A stretch of 64,000 nt of DNA from positions 1,364,001 through 1,428,000 of the forward strand of contig NZ_CP050854.1 of NCBI RefSeq assembly GCF_017569925.1, given 5' to 3'. This document shows, one piece after another, positions 54,725 to 63,560 of this stretch. Position 1 is the first letter of the stretch. The number at the start of each line of letters is the position of its first letter. A program made the position numbers and the translations under genes. Origin of the DNA: Brenneria izadpanahii (lineage in GTDB: Bacteria > Pseudomonadota > Gammaproteobacteria > Enterobacterales > Enterobacteriaceae). The notes below the pieces were generated by a model that was not told the DNA's origin, searched no databases, and worked only from the letters and a program-made list of their open reading frames with translations.

Positions 54725-56033
54725 GTTAGCCATTTCACGCGATCAATTTAGCCGTTGGAAACACGGACTGTGCTGGCTGTTATTGCTGGGGCCGCTGTTT
54801 TTTCTTACCTATGGGCTAGTCAACCAATTTACGGCGACGAGGCATGATGTCGGCTGGATCGTATTTAGCTGGGAGCATGCGATCCCGTTCATGCCGTGGA
54901 CCATCGTGCCATACTGGAGCATTGATATTCTGTACGGCATTTCACTGTTTATCTGTAGTTCAAGGCAAGAGCTGACGCGACATGGATATCGGCTATTGGC
55001 GGCATCGCTGATCGCCTGTTGCGCCTTTCTATTGTTCCCGCTGAAATTCACCTTTGTCCGCCCGGAAACCGAGGGGATATTTGGCTGGCTGTTTCGCCAG
55101 TTGGAGCAATTTGACCTGCCTTATAATCAGGCTCCGTCGTTACACATCATTCTCGCGTGGTTGTTGTGGCTGCGTTTCCGGCAACATCTGCGCGGCTGCG
55201 GGGCGCAAGCGGTATTGGGCGGCTGGTTTTTACTGATCGCAATATCCGTTTTAACCACCTGGCAGCACCATTTTATTGATGTGCCCAGCGGAATGGTTAC
55301 GGCGATTTTTATCAGCTATGCGATTCCGATCGCGGGGAAATGGCGCTGGCGACGCCCATCCGCTCAGGCGGTTCGCCTGGCGTTAAAATATGCGATAGGA
55401 GGCGCGGCGCTTCTGCTTGCCGGCTTAACCATCCCTTATGGCGAGATATTGCTGTGGCCGGCGCTATCCTTGTTTATTGTCGCTGTCGGCTATGCCGGAT
55501 TGGGCGCCGCCGTTTTCCAAAAAAACGCGCAAGGACAACTATCTCTTTCCGCGCGGCTTCTGTTGCTGCCTTATTTAGCCGGCGCCAGACTTTCCATGCG
55601 CTGGTTTTCCCGCCGCCTGGCCAAAACATCCGCCATTTGCGATGGCATCTACCTTGGCGGTTTCCCTGAAACTGAGGTGCGGCAAAGCGCCGTGCTGGAT
55701 CTCACGGCTGAGTTTCACAAAGAGATTAAACAGACCTGGTGCGCCTATCCGTTAATGGATTTAGTGGCGCCCGATGAGCGAAGTATTTCGAACGCGGTGG
55801 CGAAACTGAGCTGCTTGCGGCAAACGCACGATACGGTTCTGGTGTGCTGCGCGCTCGGTTTATCCCGCAGCGCGACGATTGTCGCGGCCTGGTTACTGGC
55901 TCAGGGGAAAGTAACCAGCGTTAAGCAGGCCGTTGAGCTGATAAGATCTCAGCGTCCGCAGGTTGTGTTAACGCCAGCCCACATGCGTGCGCTGGAACAG
56001 TTTCAGGACAGGTTATGCCAAACATCGCGCTGA
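54717..56033 (+). CDS. ynbD: PAP2 phosphatase - dual-specificity phosphatase fusion (YnbD-like)
   Basis: A 438-residue membrane protein. About eight hydrophobic segments make a PAP2-type lipid phosphatase half, with QAPSLHIILAWLLWL and a His in TWQHHFIDVPSGM. The C-terminal 140 residues form a cytoplasmic-type dual-specificity phosphatase domain with the CX5R loop VCCALGLSRSATI. It resembles E. coli YnbD. It could remove phosphate from the phosphatidyl product, the last step of making a new head group. Confidence 0.85.
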   Translation: MTELAISRDQFSRWKHGLCWLLLLGPLFFLTYGLVNQFTATRHDVGWIVFSWEHAIPFMPWTIVPYWSIDILYGISLFICSSRQELTRHGYRLLAASLIACCAFLLFPLKFTFVRPETEGIFGWLFRQLEQFDLPYNQAPSLHIILAWLLWLRFRQHLRGCGAQAVLGGWFLLIAISVLTTWQHHFIDVPSGMVTAIFISYAIPIAGKWRWRRPSAQAVRLALKYAIGGAALLLAGLTIPYGEILLWPALSLFIVAVGYAGLGAAVFQKNAQGQLSLSARLLLLPYLAGARLSMRWFSRRLAKTSAICDGIYLGGFPETEVRQSAVLDLTAEFHKEIKQTWCAYPLMDLVAPDERSISNAVAKLSCLRQTHDTVLVCCALGLSRSATIVAAWLLAQGKVTSVKQAVELIRSQRPQVVLTPAHMRALEQFQDRLCQTSR

Positions 56034-56401
56034 CGAACCGCATCATGCAAATCCATCTTTCGAGCTGGCGTTATTTGGCGCTGCTGACGCTCCCGCCTTT
56101 AGCTATCGCCTTCAACTTTTTGTCTTCACCGTACAGCGTTTTGCTGCTTATTTTGTTTTTCATCACCCACTATTTTTGCTGGCGTTTATGGCTTGATGAG
56201 CGGCTTTTTGCGTTACTGAATGACGAAAGCGATCTCGCTTCATTCGATGACGGAATGTCGCGCTTGTGGCCAATAAAACAAGGTAAAACGCGGACGCTGG
56301 CCGAGCGTTGGCTGGGCGCCCGCCGGTTATTGCGCCGGGCGATGTTTGCCACGGTTGTTTTGTGGCTGGCCGCCTTGATCCTGGCGCTCTGGCAGTCTTA
56401 A
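56015..56401 (+). CDS. Small membrane protein closing the ynb-type operon
   Basis: A 128-residue protein with two hydrophobic N-terminal segments (about residues 18-55), a soluble charged middle (DERLFALLNDESDLASFDDG), and a C-terminal membrane segment (FATVVLWLAALILALW). It overlaps the YnbD-like gene by 19 bases and has AGGACAGG before the ATG, so it belongs to the operon. I recognise no family; it may be a scaffold or regulator of the lipid enzymes. Confidence 0.65.
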   Translation: MPNIALTNRIMQIHLSSWRYLALLTLPPLAIAFNFLSSPYSVLLLILFFITHYFCWRLWLDERLFALLNDESDLASFDDGMSRLWPIKQGKTRTLAERWLGARRLLRRAMFATVVLWLAALILALWQS

Positions 56402-56449
56402 GGCCGGAATGGCGCTCATCGGCAGATTGCGTCGGCTCACTCTTCGGAT

Positions 56450-56487
56450 AACCCGGATTTTCAATCAGGCCGTCAATATCGGCGGCC
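56450..56487 (+). repeat. Right copy of the 38-bp direct repeat flanking the ynb-type operon
   Basis: Same orientation as 50442-50479, three mismatches. Here the copy lacks the upstream stem arm that makes the left copy a terminator, so it is not simply a shared terminator. Confidence 0.8.
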
Positions 56488-56541
56488 ATCGTTTTGATCT
56501 GCAACTCGGCGTTCATCGGGTATAGATTGCGCCGGATTGAT

Positions 56542-57555
56542 TCATTCAAGACGCACCGTTTTACGCCATACCGGCGCGGCCTGAAACAGCCGCTTGCCCG
56601 GCACGCGCGGCGTCGGCGAAGGGTGCAATAACTCGATGATGGCGTTTGCCATATCCGCCAGCGGTTGGGAAAAGGTTGTCAACTGATAGCCGACCCAACC
56701 GGCCTGTTCAATGTCATCAAAACCGATAACGCAGATGTCCTCGGGAATACGCAAACCGAACTCATGACGCGCTACGTCGATAAAACCGCAGGCAATCAGG
56801 TCGGTAACGCAAAATACGCCGTCCGGCCAGTCTGGATCCGCCAGCAGTTTTCGTGCGGCGGCCGCGCCGGTTTCATAGCTGGCCGTTCCTGGGCGGATTA
56901 ACCGGCACGGTTCCTGGGCATGGACGGCGGCTTCAAGAAATTTGGTTTCCCGGATGACCATACTGGGCGATCGGGCGCAGGAGGAAACGAGCGCGATGCG
57001 CTGGCAGCCCGCCTGGGATAGCATGTGGTAAGCATCCGCCATCGTCGAGGTATAGTCGATTTCGATGTTGTCGGCGCCATCAAACTGCCCCATGCGGTTA
57101 ATCAGTATGACCTGCTGACCGCTTTGCAGACAGGTTTCAATCAGCGACGCCTGAGGCGTGCCTGACAAAACAATGGTGACGGCGGCGCGGTAATTAAGGG
57201 TTTGGCGCAATGCCGCGTTCGAACTTTCTTCTCCTCCGTCGGTATTGATCACCATGACCGCGCGCTGCGCCTGATGCAGCCGCCGGGTGATCTGGTCAAG
57301 CAGACTCGCCTGATAAGGGGCGCTGAGATTGCCGCCCAGGATGCATACCGGGCGGCAAGCCTCTTTAGACAGGCCGCGCGCCAGGTGGTTGACGTGGTAG
57401 TTAAGCGTTTCGGCGGCGGCCAGAACTTTACGGCGCGTTTCGGCGGAAACGCTGCCGCCGGGGGTAAAGGTGCGCGAAACCGCCGAACGGGAAACCCCGG
57501 CCAGGCGGGCCACCTCCGCTGCGCTGGACATACATTTATTCGGCAAAGAAGACAT
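56542..57555 (-). CDS. LacI-family transcriptional regulator
   Basis: A 337-residue repressor with an N-terminal helix-turn-helix and hinge (SAAEVARLAGVSRSAVSRTF, then LAAAETLNYHVNHLARGL) and a periplasmic-binding-protein-like effector domain. It is the last gene of the minus-strand sugar-phosphate transport operon and most likely controls it in response to the imported compound. Confidence 0.9.
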   Translation of the reverse strand: MSSLPNKCMSSAAEVARLAGVSRSAVSRTFTPGGSVSAETRRKVLAAAETLNYHVNHLARGLSKEACRPVCILGGNLSAPYQASLLDQITRRLHQAQRAVMVINTDGGEESSNAALRQTLNYRAAVTIVLSGTPQASLIETCLQSGQQVILINRMGQFDGADNIEIDYTSTMADAYHMLSQAGCQRIALVSSCARSPSMVIRETKFLEAAVHAQEPCRLIRPGTASYETGAAAARKLLADPDWPDGVFCVTDLIACGFIDVARHEFGLRIPEDICVIGFDDIEQAGWVGYQLTTFSQPLADMANAIIELLHPSPTPRVPGKRLFQAAPVWRKTVRLE

Positions 57556-57678
57556 CCATTTACCTCTTATCGATGGGGTGCGGATCGCTGACCGGCCTGC
57601 CGTCCGGGGACTTTAGGGAGAGAGGCGCTCTCCCCGCGCTCGTCCCGGCGGCAACCGGCGTTATCATCGAACTCTTGC

Positions 57679-59142
57679 CTACCCGGCCTGTTGTGGAGCA
57701 ACGCCCAAACCAGCCGCCCTTAATGCCTGCTCCATCTCAATGGCGCGCTGCGCCAGTGCAATCAGCGCCGGCTTCGGCGTTTCATACCACTCATCCGGGT
57801 GCAACTGGCGTTTATCCCGAACATGCGCGATAGCCGATTCTAACGTTGGGTAGCGTTCCGGGCACTCCAAATGCATAAATAAGGCGACTAACGCCACGGA
57901 ACGGCTGCGTCCGCCTCGGCAGTTGACCAAAATATTGCCCCGTTCCCGGTTACGGTAAGACGGCTTGTCGGGAATTTGCTGCAGCAGGGCGGAGCGCATC
58001 AGGTGATAGCCCGCGTGCAGCATGGCCGGCTCGTTTCCTGAACCGTCGACTAACCCCAGTTTATAGTAGCGGATCGGGCCTGAGCCGTGGTTGAGCAGGT
58101 GAGCGCGCATATTCGCTTCCGGGGAAGAGACCCAGTCGATATCGAGATTAACGGCGCAGTTAATCACGGTTTTGATGCCGTGCTGTTCCAGCAGCGCCAG
58201 GTCGGTTACTCCTGCGCTGCCGCCGATATAAATATCTATGCCCCAACCGGGAAAATCGGACGCTATCAGGCTGATAGCGGGACGGTCATAGCGCGGCGCG
58301 GCTGATTTGGCGTCGCGCTGTTCAGCTACAGGCGGGATATCATCGGCGGCGAGCGGGATCCCGGCGGCGCGCGCCAACGCATTCGCCACGCCCGGCGCCG
58401 CCGCTAAAACCGGCCAGCCGTTAAAGATCCCCGCGGCGTCAGCGGGGATCTTTCCGGTGCTGCCGCCGGCTTCACGCACCAGCAGCAAACCGGCCAGACA
58501 GTCCCAGGCGTTCATATGCAATTCGGCGTAGCCGTCGGTACGGCCTTCCGCCACCCAGGCCAGCGCCAGCGCGCCTGACGATCCGCGGCGCACGTTTGCT
58601 CCCTGGCTCAGTATCGCGGTCATTACGTCCAGATAACGCCGCTGGGCGACGCGGGTGGACCAGCCAAGTTCGAAGGTGGCGTTACGTGCGTCGTCCGTTT
58701 TAGCGGTATGCAACGCCTGACCGTTTTTCTGCGCATAGCGGCCGCGACGCGCCATATACAGTTCCTGGCTCGTTGGGTTGTAAATCGCGCCCAGTTCGGC
58801 GATGCCCTGGTTGACGAATGCGATGGCGATGCAAAAGTGTTCGATGCCGCGCGCAAAATTGGCGGTGCCGTCGATCGGATCGACCACCCATAGCGCCGAG
58901 GCGTCGCAGGTTTTACTGCCGGTTTCTTCGCCCAGCAGGGCGTCTTCAGGAAACTCGTCGGCAATGGCGCGGCGGATCTGTTGTTCCACCAGGGTATCGG
59001 CTTCGGTCAGAAAGTCCTGGTGGCCTTTAAGCGAGAACTCTCCCGGCCGGCGGGAACGGAAATGCCGGAGTGCGGTATCGCCGGCGTCGAGAATAATGCG
59101 TTGTAAAGCGGCTTCGCGCCGCTCCAGGTTAATTTGAATCAA
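57679..59142 (-). CDS. Inositol-monophosphatase-family / dual-specificity phosphatase fusion protein
   Basis: A cytoplasmic protein of about 487 residues with two phosphatase modules. Residues ~1-265 are a magnesium-dependent inositol monophosphatase with GEET, DPIDGTANFARG and, later, NAWDCLAG. Residues ~290-487 are a dual-specificity phosphatase with the CX5R loop VNCRGGRSRS. TTG at 59142 was taken as start because AGGAG lies seven bases before it; a frame to 59181 also opens with TTG and has no such site. It is in the transporter operon and probably dephosphorylates the imported sugar or polyol phosphate. Confidence 0.82.
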   Translation of the reverse strand: MIQINLERREAALQRIILDAGDTALRHFRSRRPGEFSLKGHQDFLTEADTLVEQQIRRAIADEFPEDALLGEETGSKTCDASALWVVDPIDGTANFARGIEHFCIAIAFVNQGIAELGAIYNPTSQELYMARRGRYAQKNGQALHTAKTDDARNATFELGWSTRVAQRRYLDVMTAILSQGANVRRGSSGALALAWVAEGRTDGYAELHMNAWDCLAGLLLVREAGGSTGKIPADAAGIFNGWPVLAAAPGVANALARAAGIPLAADDIPPVAEQRDAKSAAPRYDRPAISLIASDFPGWGIDIYIGGSAGVTDLALLEQHGIKTVINCAVNLDIDWVSSPEANMRAHLLNHGSGPIRYYKLGLVDGSGNEPAMLHAGYHLMRSALLQQIPDKPSYRNRERGNILVNCRGGRSRSVALVALFMHLECPERYPTLESAIAHVRDKRQLHPDEWYETPKPALIALAQRAIEMEQALRAAGLGVAPQQAG

Positions 59143-59211
59143 GTAGCGCTCCTGATACGAAAATAATAAAGAGTGCGGCAATCGCTGAAACTGCCGGCAA
59201 ACCTTCTGGCT

Positions 59212-59252
59212 CTAACCCCACCTCGACCCTCCTCTTCGCAGGGGAGGGAGGG
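59212..59252 (-). repeat. Inverted partial copy of the 106-bp repeat element
   Basis: The minus strand reads the same GC-rich pattern (CCTGCGAAGAGGAGGGTCGA) as the start of the tandem units at 63561-64000. It lies in the gap between the phosphatase-fusion and binding-protein genes and can form a stem there. Confidence 0.6.
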
Positions 59253-59350
59253 GGTCGCTAACGGCAAGGTTTCGAGCGTTGTCATCAAACTTACCCTCGA
59301 CCTTCCCGCAGGCTCCCGCCTACTGTCGCGCCGCTCCCCCGCGAACGCGC

Positions 59351-60454
59351 TTATTTCTGGTAGTTCAGATTCCACAGATCCTGCCAGTCCTGGCGGCTCT
59401 GCCAGTCGGCTTTTGCCGTCGCGGTTTTGTACACCATTAACTCATCGCGATATTTTTCGATACCGGAGGCTTCATCCGCAGGCAGTTTTATCGTCTGGTT
59501 GGTGGACATCTTGCCGTCCACACCCTGCGGCGCGATGCCTTCGGCGGTCATCAGGTAATGCATAAACAGTTTGGCGGCGTTCGGGCTATGGCTGCCGGTG
59601 GCGATAACCCCCATGCTGGGGTAATTCCAGCCGATGAACGGTTTCATGCCGTGGCAGAGGCCCAGTTTCATGCCGTTCTTGTTATCGCGGAATTTCGCCG
59701 TGGAAACCAGACCGACGAAATCGCCTTTACCGTCCGGCGCGCCAATCGCTTCCGCGGCATCGTTGTCGGAATGCGTCAGCAGCGGACGGTTGGCCGCCAG
59801 CGCTTTCACGAACGCCGCCATCGCCGAGTTTTCATCCGTTTGCAGCGGCTTGCCGAATTCCTGTTGATAGGCATCGCGCACTAATTGATCGTAGTTGGCG
59901 GACATCTGATTGAACCAGTCGGTGTAGGCCGGCTTGCTGGTGGGATCCTGCATAGCCACTTTGCCGCGCCACTTCGGTTCGGTCAGTTGCCAGATATTGG
60001 TGATCGGACAACTGTCGTAATGCGCGGTGTTATAGGCGAAAACATTCGGCGCCAGCACCACCGTCAGCGGATTTTGATAGTGCGCCGGGATATTGGCCTT
60101 CATGTCGTCGGGCACCCAGCTTTGCACATAACCTTTGCTCAGCAACTGCTCCATGCCGGCGGGAGCGTCTTCTATTATCGCCACGTCGGCTTTGACGTTA
60201 TGCGCCTGCGCTTCGCGGCTGATGATCTCGATAACCTGCGGCGCATCGGCCTTAATACCGACCGCATTAACGCCGTATAGCTGGCTGAAATCTTTAGCCT
60301 GTTGGACGATCTTGCCGGTTGACGCGTAGACGGTGATCGGCGCTTCTTTTTTGGCTTCGGCAATCAGTGATTGCAGATCGAAGGACTCCTCCGCGTGCGC
60401 CCCGGTCGCGCACGTTGCGAGGATGACCAGGCTCGTTATCAATTTACGGTTCAT
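59351..60454 (-). CDS. ABC transporter substrate-binding protein (AfuA-like)
   Basis: A 367-residue periplasmic binding protein. The signal peptide is MNRKLITSLVILATCATGAHA. The mature sequence follows the iron/sugar-phosphate binding-protein family 1 pattern (PITVYASTGKIVQQAKDFSQ, and WRGKVAMQDPTSKPAYTDW). Together with a fused permease and a phosphatase it fits the AfuABC hexose-phosphate transporters better than iron uptake. The Tyr pair typical of ferric-binding proteins is not obvious. Confidence 0.83.
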   Translation of the reverse strand: MNRKLITSLVILATCATGAHAEESFDLQSLIAEAKKEAPITVYASTGKIVQQAKDFSQLYGVNAVGIKADAPQVIEIISREAQAHNVKADVAIIEDAPAGMEQLLSKGYVQSWVPDDMKANIPAHYQNPLTVVLAPNVFAYNTAHYDSCPITNIWQLTEPKWRGKVAMQDPTSKPAYTDWFNQMSANYDQLVRDAYQQEFGKPLQTDENSAMAAFVKALAANRPLLTHSDNDAAEAIGAPDGKGDFVGLVSTAKFRDNKNGMKLGLCHGMKPFIGWNYPSMGVIATGSHSPNAAKLFMHYLMTAEGIAPQGVDGKMSTNQTIKLPADEASGIEKYRDELMVYKTATAKADWQSRQDWQDLWNLNYQK

Positions 60455-60518
60455 AACATTTCCTATGGTGGCGAGTTTCGGTTGGTCTTGAACGAATACG
60501 TTTACTCTCGGTTTGCCG

Positions 60519-61598
60519 TTAGCTCACAACGTGTTCCTGGCGTTGTCCCTGCTGGTTGAAAAAGTGCAGCGAAGCGTCGGGCAACCGACAGTACACTTGC
60601 TGATTGGCCTGCCAGCGCGGGCGCAATTGCGTGGAGTGGAGCAGGCGATCGCCGTCTCTGACCAGCTCAATCACCCAACTGCCGCCGGTTGGCATGATGT
60701 TGTCGATAATCATCGGCACGCTATCGATCTGCGGCTGTTCGCATAGCGCGACTTCTTCGGGGCGAATGCCGCAGACATGCATGGTGTTACGCAGGGAAAA
60801 GCGCTGTTGAATATAGGCCGCCAACGCGCTGGACGGCTGATTAAGCGGGATCATGTTCAGTTTCGGGGTGCCGATAAACTCGGCGACAAATCGGTTGGCG
60901 GGTCTGGCGTAGATCTCATCCGGCGTGCCGACCTGCTGTAAATGCCCGGCGCTCATTACGGCGATGGTGGTGGCGAGAGTCATCGCTTCCCACTGATCGT
61001 GGCTGACAAAGACGATGGTGGTGCCGAAGGTTTCGTGCAGACGGCGCAACTCGGCGCGCATTTCCAGGCGCAGGGTGGCGTCAAGATTGGATAGCGGTTC
61101 GTCGAGCAGCAATACGCCGGGATTGACCGCCAGCATGCGGGCCAGGGCGACGCGCTGTTGCTGACCGCCCGAAAGTTGGGCCGGGTAGCGGCCGGCATAC
61201 TCGGCGATGCGCAGCTTTTCCATCACATCCTGGCATCGGGCCACGCGTTCCGCGGCCGGGACTTTCTGTAGCCGCAGGCCGAAATCGACGTTCTGCTCAA
61301 CCGTCATATGCGGCCACAGGGCGTAGCTCTGAAAGACCAGGCCGACGCGGCGCCGCTCCGGCGGAACAAAGGTCGATTGGGCGACGGAATCCATCACCGC
61401 GCCGCCGATGGCGATTTCGCCGCCGCTGGCGTGTTCAATACCGGCGATCATACGCAGGATGGTGGTTTTACCGCAGCCGGATGGACCAAGCAGACACATG
61501 AACTCGCCGTCTTTGACCGTCAGGTTGATGGCATCCACGGCGGGTTTCTGGCTGCCGGGGTAGGTTTTGATCAGATTGGTTAAGGTAATCTCAGGCAT
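60519..61598 (-). CDS. ABC transporter ATP-binding protein (AfuC-like)
   Basis: A 359-residue ATPase with Walker A GPSGCGKTT, signature [19 protein letters not shown], Walker B LLLDEPLSNLDA and switch His in FVSHDQWEA. The C-terminal ~120 residues form a TOBE-type regulatory domain. It follows the permease gene directly and is separated from the binding-protein gene by 64 bases. Confidence 0.92.
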   Translation of the reverse strand: MPEITLTNLIKTYPGSQKPAVDAINLTVKDGEFMCLLGPSGCGKTTILRMIAGIEHASGGEIAIGGAVMDSVAQSTFVPPERRRVGLVFQSYALWPHMTVEQNVDFGLRLQKVPAAERVARCQDVMEKLRIAEYAGRYPAQLSGGQQQRVALARMLAVNPGVLLLDEPLSNLDATLRLEMRAELRRLHETFGTTIVFVSHDQWEAMTLATTIAVMSAGHLQQVGTPDEIYARPANRFVAEFIGTPKLNMIPLNQPSSALAAYIQQRFSLRNTMHVCGIRPEEVALCEQPQIDSVPMIIDNIMPTGGSWVIELVRDGDRLLHSTQLRPRWQANQQVYCRLPDASLHFFNQQGQRQEHVVS

Positions 61599-61599
61599 A

Positions 61600-63423
61600 T
61601 TAGCTCTCCAGGCCTTCAGCCAAACCAGTACCGGAAATCTTCTGGATCAGTACCGTTCCGGCCCATGAAATCAGCGCGATCATCAACACCACGGCGTTGG
61701 CCGCCTGTTGGTAGTTGTAATCAATCAAGCGCAGGGAATAGGTGGTGAGGACGTCGGTGGCGGGGATCGCCAGAATGATGAACAGGCTGACGCCTTTAAT
61801 TCCTGAAATAAACGGCAGCAGAATGCCGGTAGTCAGCGGCGCCGCCTGGATGGGGATCACAATCCGTCCGATACGGGTAAACCAGCCGGCGCCGGCGATA
61901 CGCGCGGCTTCTTCCGGCTCTTTGCCCAACTGGGTCATCGCGGCGATGCCGGAGCGGCTGGCGTACGGCATCTTTTCCGCGATCAGCGCAATCACCAGTA
62001 TCAGGGGCGTGCCGTACAGAGCGGGCACCGGGCCGCGCGCCACGGCGAACAGGGACAGAAAGGCGGCGGCGAACGCAATGCCGGGAACCAGATAAGGCAG
62101 GAAGGTAATCTGGCGTAAAAATCCCCCGACCCAGCGGAAGGAGCAGCGTATCACCGCATAGCCCACCAGCAGACCCAATATGCCCGAAGCGAGCGAGGCG
62201 GAACCGACGATAACGACGGTATTCCATACCGCGCGCCAGAAATCAGGCGTGATCAGAATACCGTTGTGCAGGGCGACCGTATCCAGGTTATGACCAATCC
62301 AGAAATCAAAGGTGAAGTTATCGGCGGTAAAGCGTCCGGGCAGCTTCATGATGGTGGAAAAGAACAGGGTAAGGAGCGGAATGGCCACTCCCAGCAGCAC
62401 GAACATCAACGCGATGCCGGATGCGGCGATACGCCACCGGCCCAATTGACGACGGCGATCCATGCCGCCTTTGCCGCTCACGGTTACAAAGCGCCTGGCT
62501 TCGCGCAGCATGCGCATATCCAGCAGCAGCGTGATCATGCCCATCAGCATAATGACGGCGGCGATCACGGCGGCAACCCCGGTCTGGCGCGATCCCAGCG
62601 CCCGGTACAGACCGGTGGAAAGCGTATCGAAGCGCACGGGTAAACCGAGAATGTAAGGGATGGCGAACTCGCCGATGCAGTCGGCGAAAATCAGCAGCGC
62701 GGCCGACAGCAGGGCCGGGCGAACCAGGGGCACCACAATATTAAGCGCGATGACCCTGCGCGACGCGCCGAGCACCCGCGCGCAATCCTCCAGCTGGGTG
62801 TCCACCCGTTTCAGGGCGTTACCCACGATCAGGATAACCAGCGGCGCGTAGTGGAGCACCATGATCGTCACAATAGGAAAGTAGCCGTAAGCCAGCCAGT
62901 CCGGAGTATGGAAGCCGAGCGTTTCCAGCCAGCCGGGCTGGCCGCCCACGGTGTGGTTCTTAAAGAGGGTGGTCCAGGCCAGGGCGAAGGTCCAGGATGG
63001 CAACATGAACGGTACAATCAAAGCGGTTGCGAACCATTTCCGCCCGGCCATATCGGTGCGGTTGACCAGCCAGGCCAGCGTTACGCCGATGACCAGCGCG
63101 CCGAATACGGTACTGGCCGCCACCGCCAGGGTATTGATCAGCGGCGTCCACAGCAGCAGCTCGGACATGCGCGACGTCAGCGTGCGCAGCAGATAATAGT
63201 CGGTAAAGGCGCCTTCGGCGGCGTGTACGCGCGCGCTATCGCCGTTTTGTACCACGATAGCGTCAAGCAGAATGGATAATACCGGCGCCAGAATAATCCA
63301 GGTGAACAGCATTATCAGCACGATACCGATTAGATTCGCCGGCTCGTGGCGCGCTATCGCAAAGGCGTGCCGTAATTTGCGCCACCATGAGGGCTCTACC
63401 TGGTTAATCGCTTCGGATGTCAC
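61600..63423 (-). CDS. Fused ABC transporter permease (AfuB-like)
   Basis: An inner-membrane permease of about 607 residues with two complete permease halves in one chain (about twelve membrane segments). Docking loops occur in both halves (ARVLGASRRVIALNIVVP and ARIAGAGWFTRIGRIVIPIQ). Such fusion is typical of AfuB/FbpB proteins. GTG 63423 was chosen because AAGAGAT lies upstream; the frame also opens at 63501. It is the first gene of the operon, so the promoter lies between here and the tandem repeat. Confidence 0.88.
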   Translation of the reverse strand: MTSEAINQVEPSWWRKLRHAFAIARHEPANLIGIVLIMLFTWIILAPVLSILLDAIVVQNGDSARVHAAEGAFTDYYLLRTLTSRMSELLLWTPLINTLAVAASTVFGALVIGVTLAWLVNRTDMAGRKWFATALIVPFMLPSWTFALAWTTLFKNHTVGGQPGWLETLGFHTPDWLAYGYFPIVTIMVLHYAPLVILIVGNALKRVDTQLEDCARVLGASRRVIALNIVVPLVRPALLSAALLIFADCIGEFAIPYILGLPVRFDTLSTGLYRALGSRQTGVAAVIAAVIMLMGMITLLLDMRMLREARRFVTVSGKGGMDRRRQLGRWRIAASGIALMFVLLGVAIPLLTLFFSTIMKLPGRFTADNFTFDFWIGHNLDTVALHNGILITPDFWRAVWNTVVIVGSASLASGILGLLVGYAVIRCSFRWVGGFLRQITFLPYLVPGIAFAAAFLSLFAVARGPVPALYGTPLILVIALIAEKMPYASRSGIAAMTQLGKEPEEAARIAGAGWFTRIGRIVIPIQAAPLTTGILLPFISGIKGVSLFIILAIPATDVLTTYSLRLIDYNYQQAANAVVLMIALISWAGTVLIQKISGTGLAEGLES

Positions 63424-63560
63424 TTGGCTTATCTCTTTTCTGGTTTCAAACAGAAAAGGACTATATCGGCGCTTTATTACGGTTCGGTGATCGCTTTGCA
63501 CATATGTGCAATTATTTTTTTATTCGGTTTTGGGCTGTTTGACCGCCGGAGGATGATCTG

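Noticed and set aside
59351..63423. Ferric iron ABC transporter (FbpABC type)
   Set aside because: Domain layout is shared, but the operon carries a sugar-phosphatase-like enzyme and a LacI regulator, which suit a sugar-phosphate substrate.
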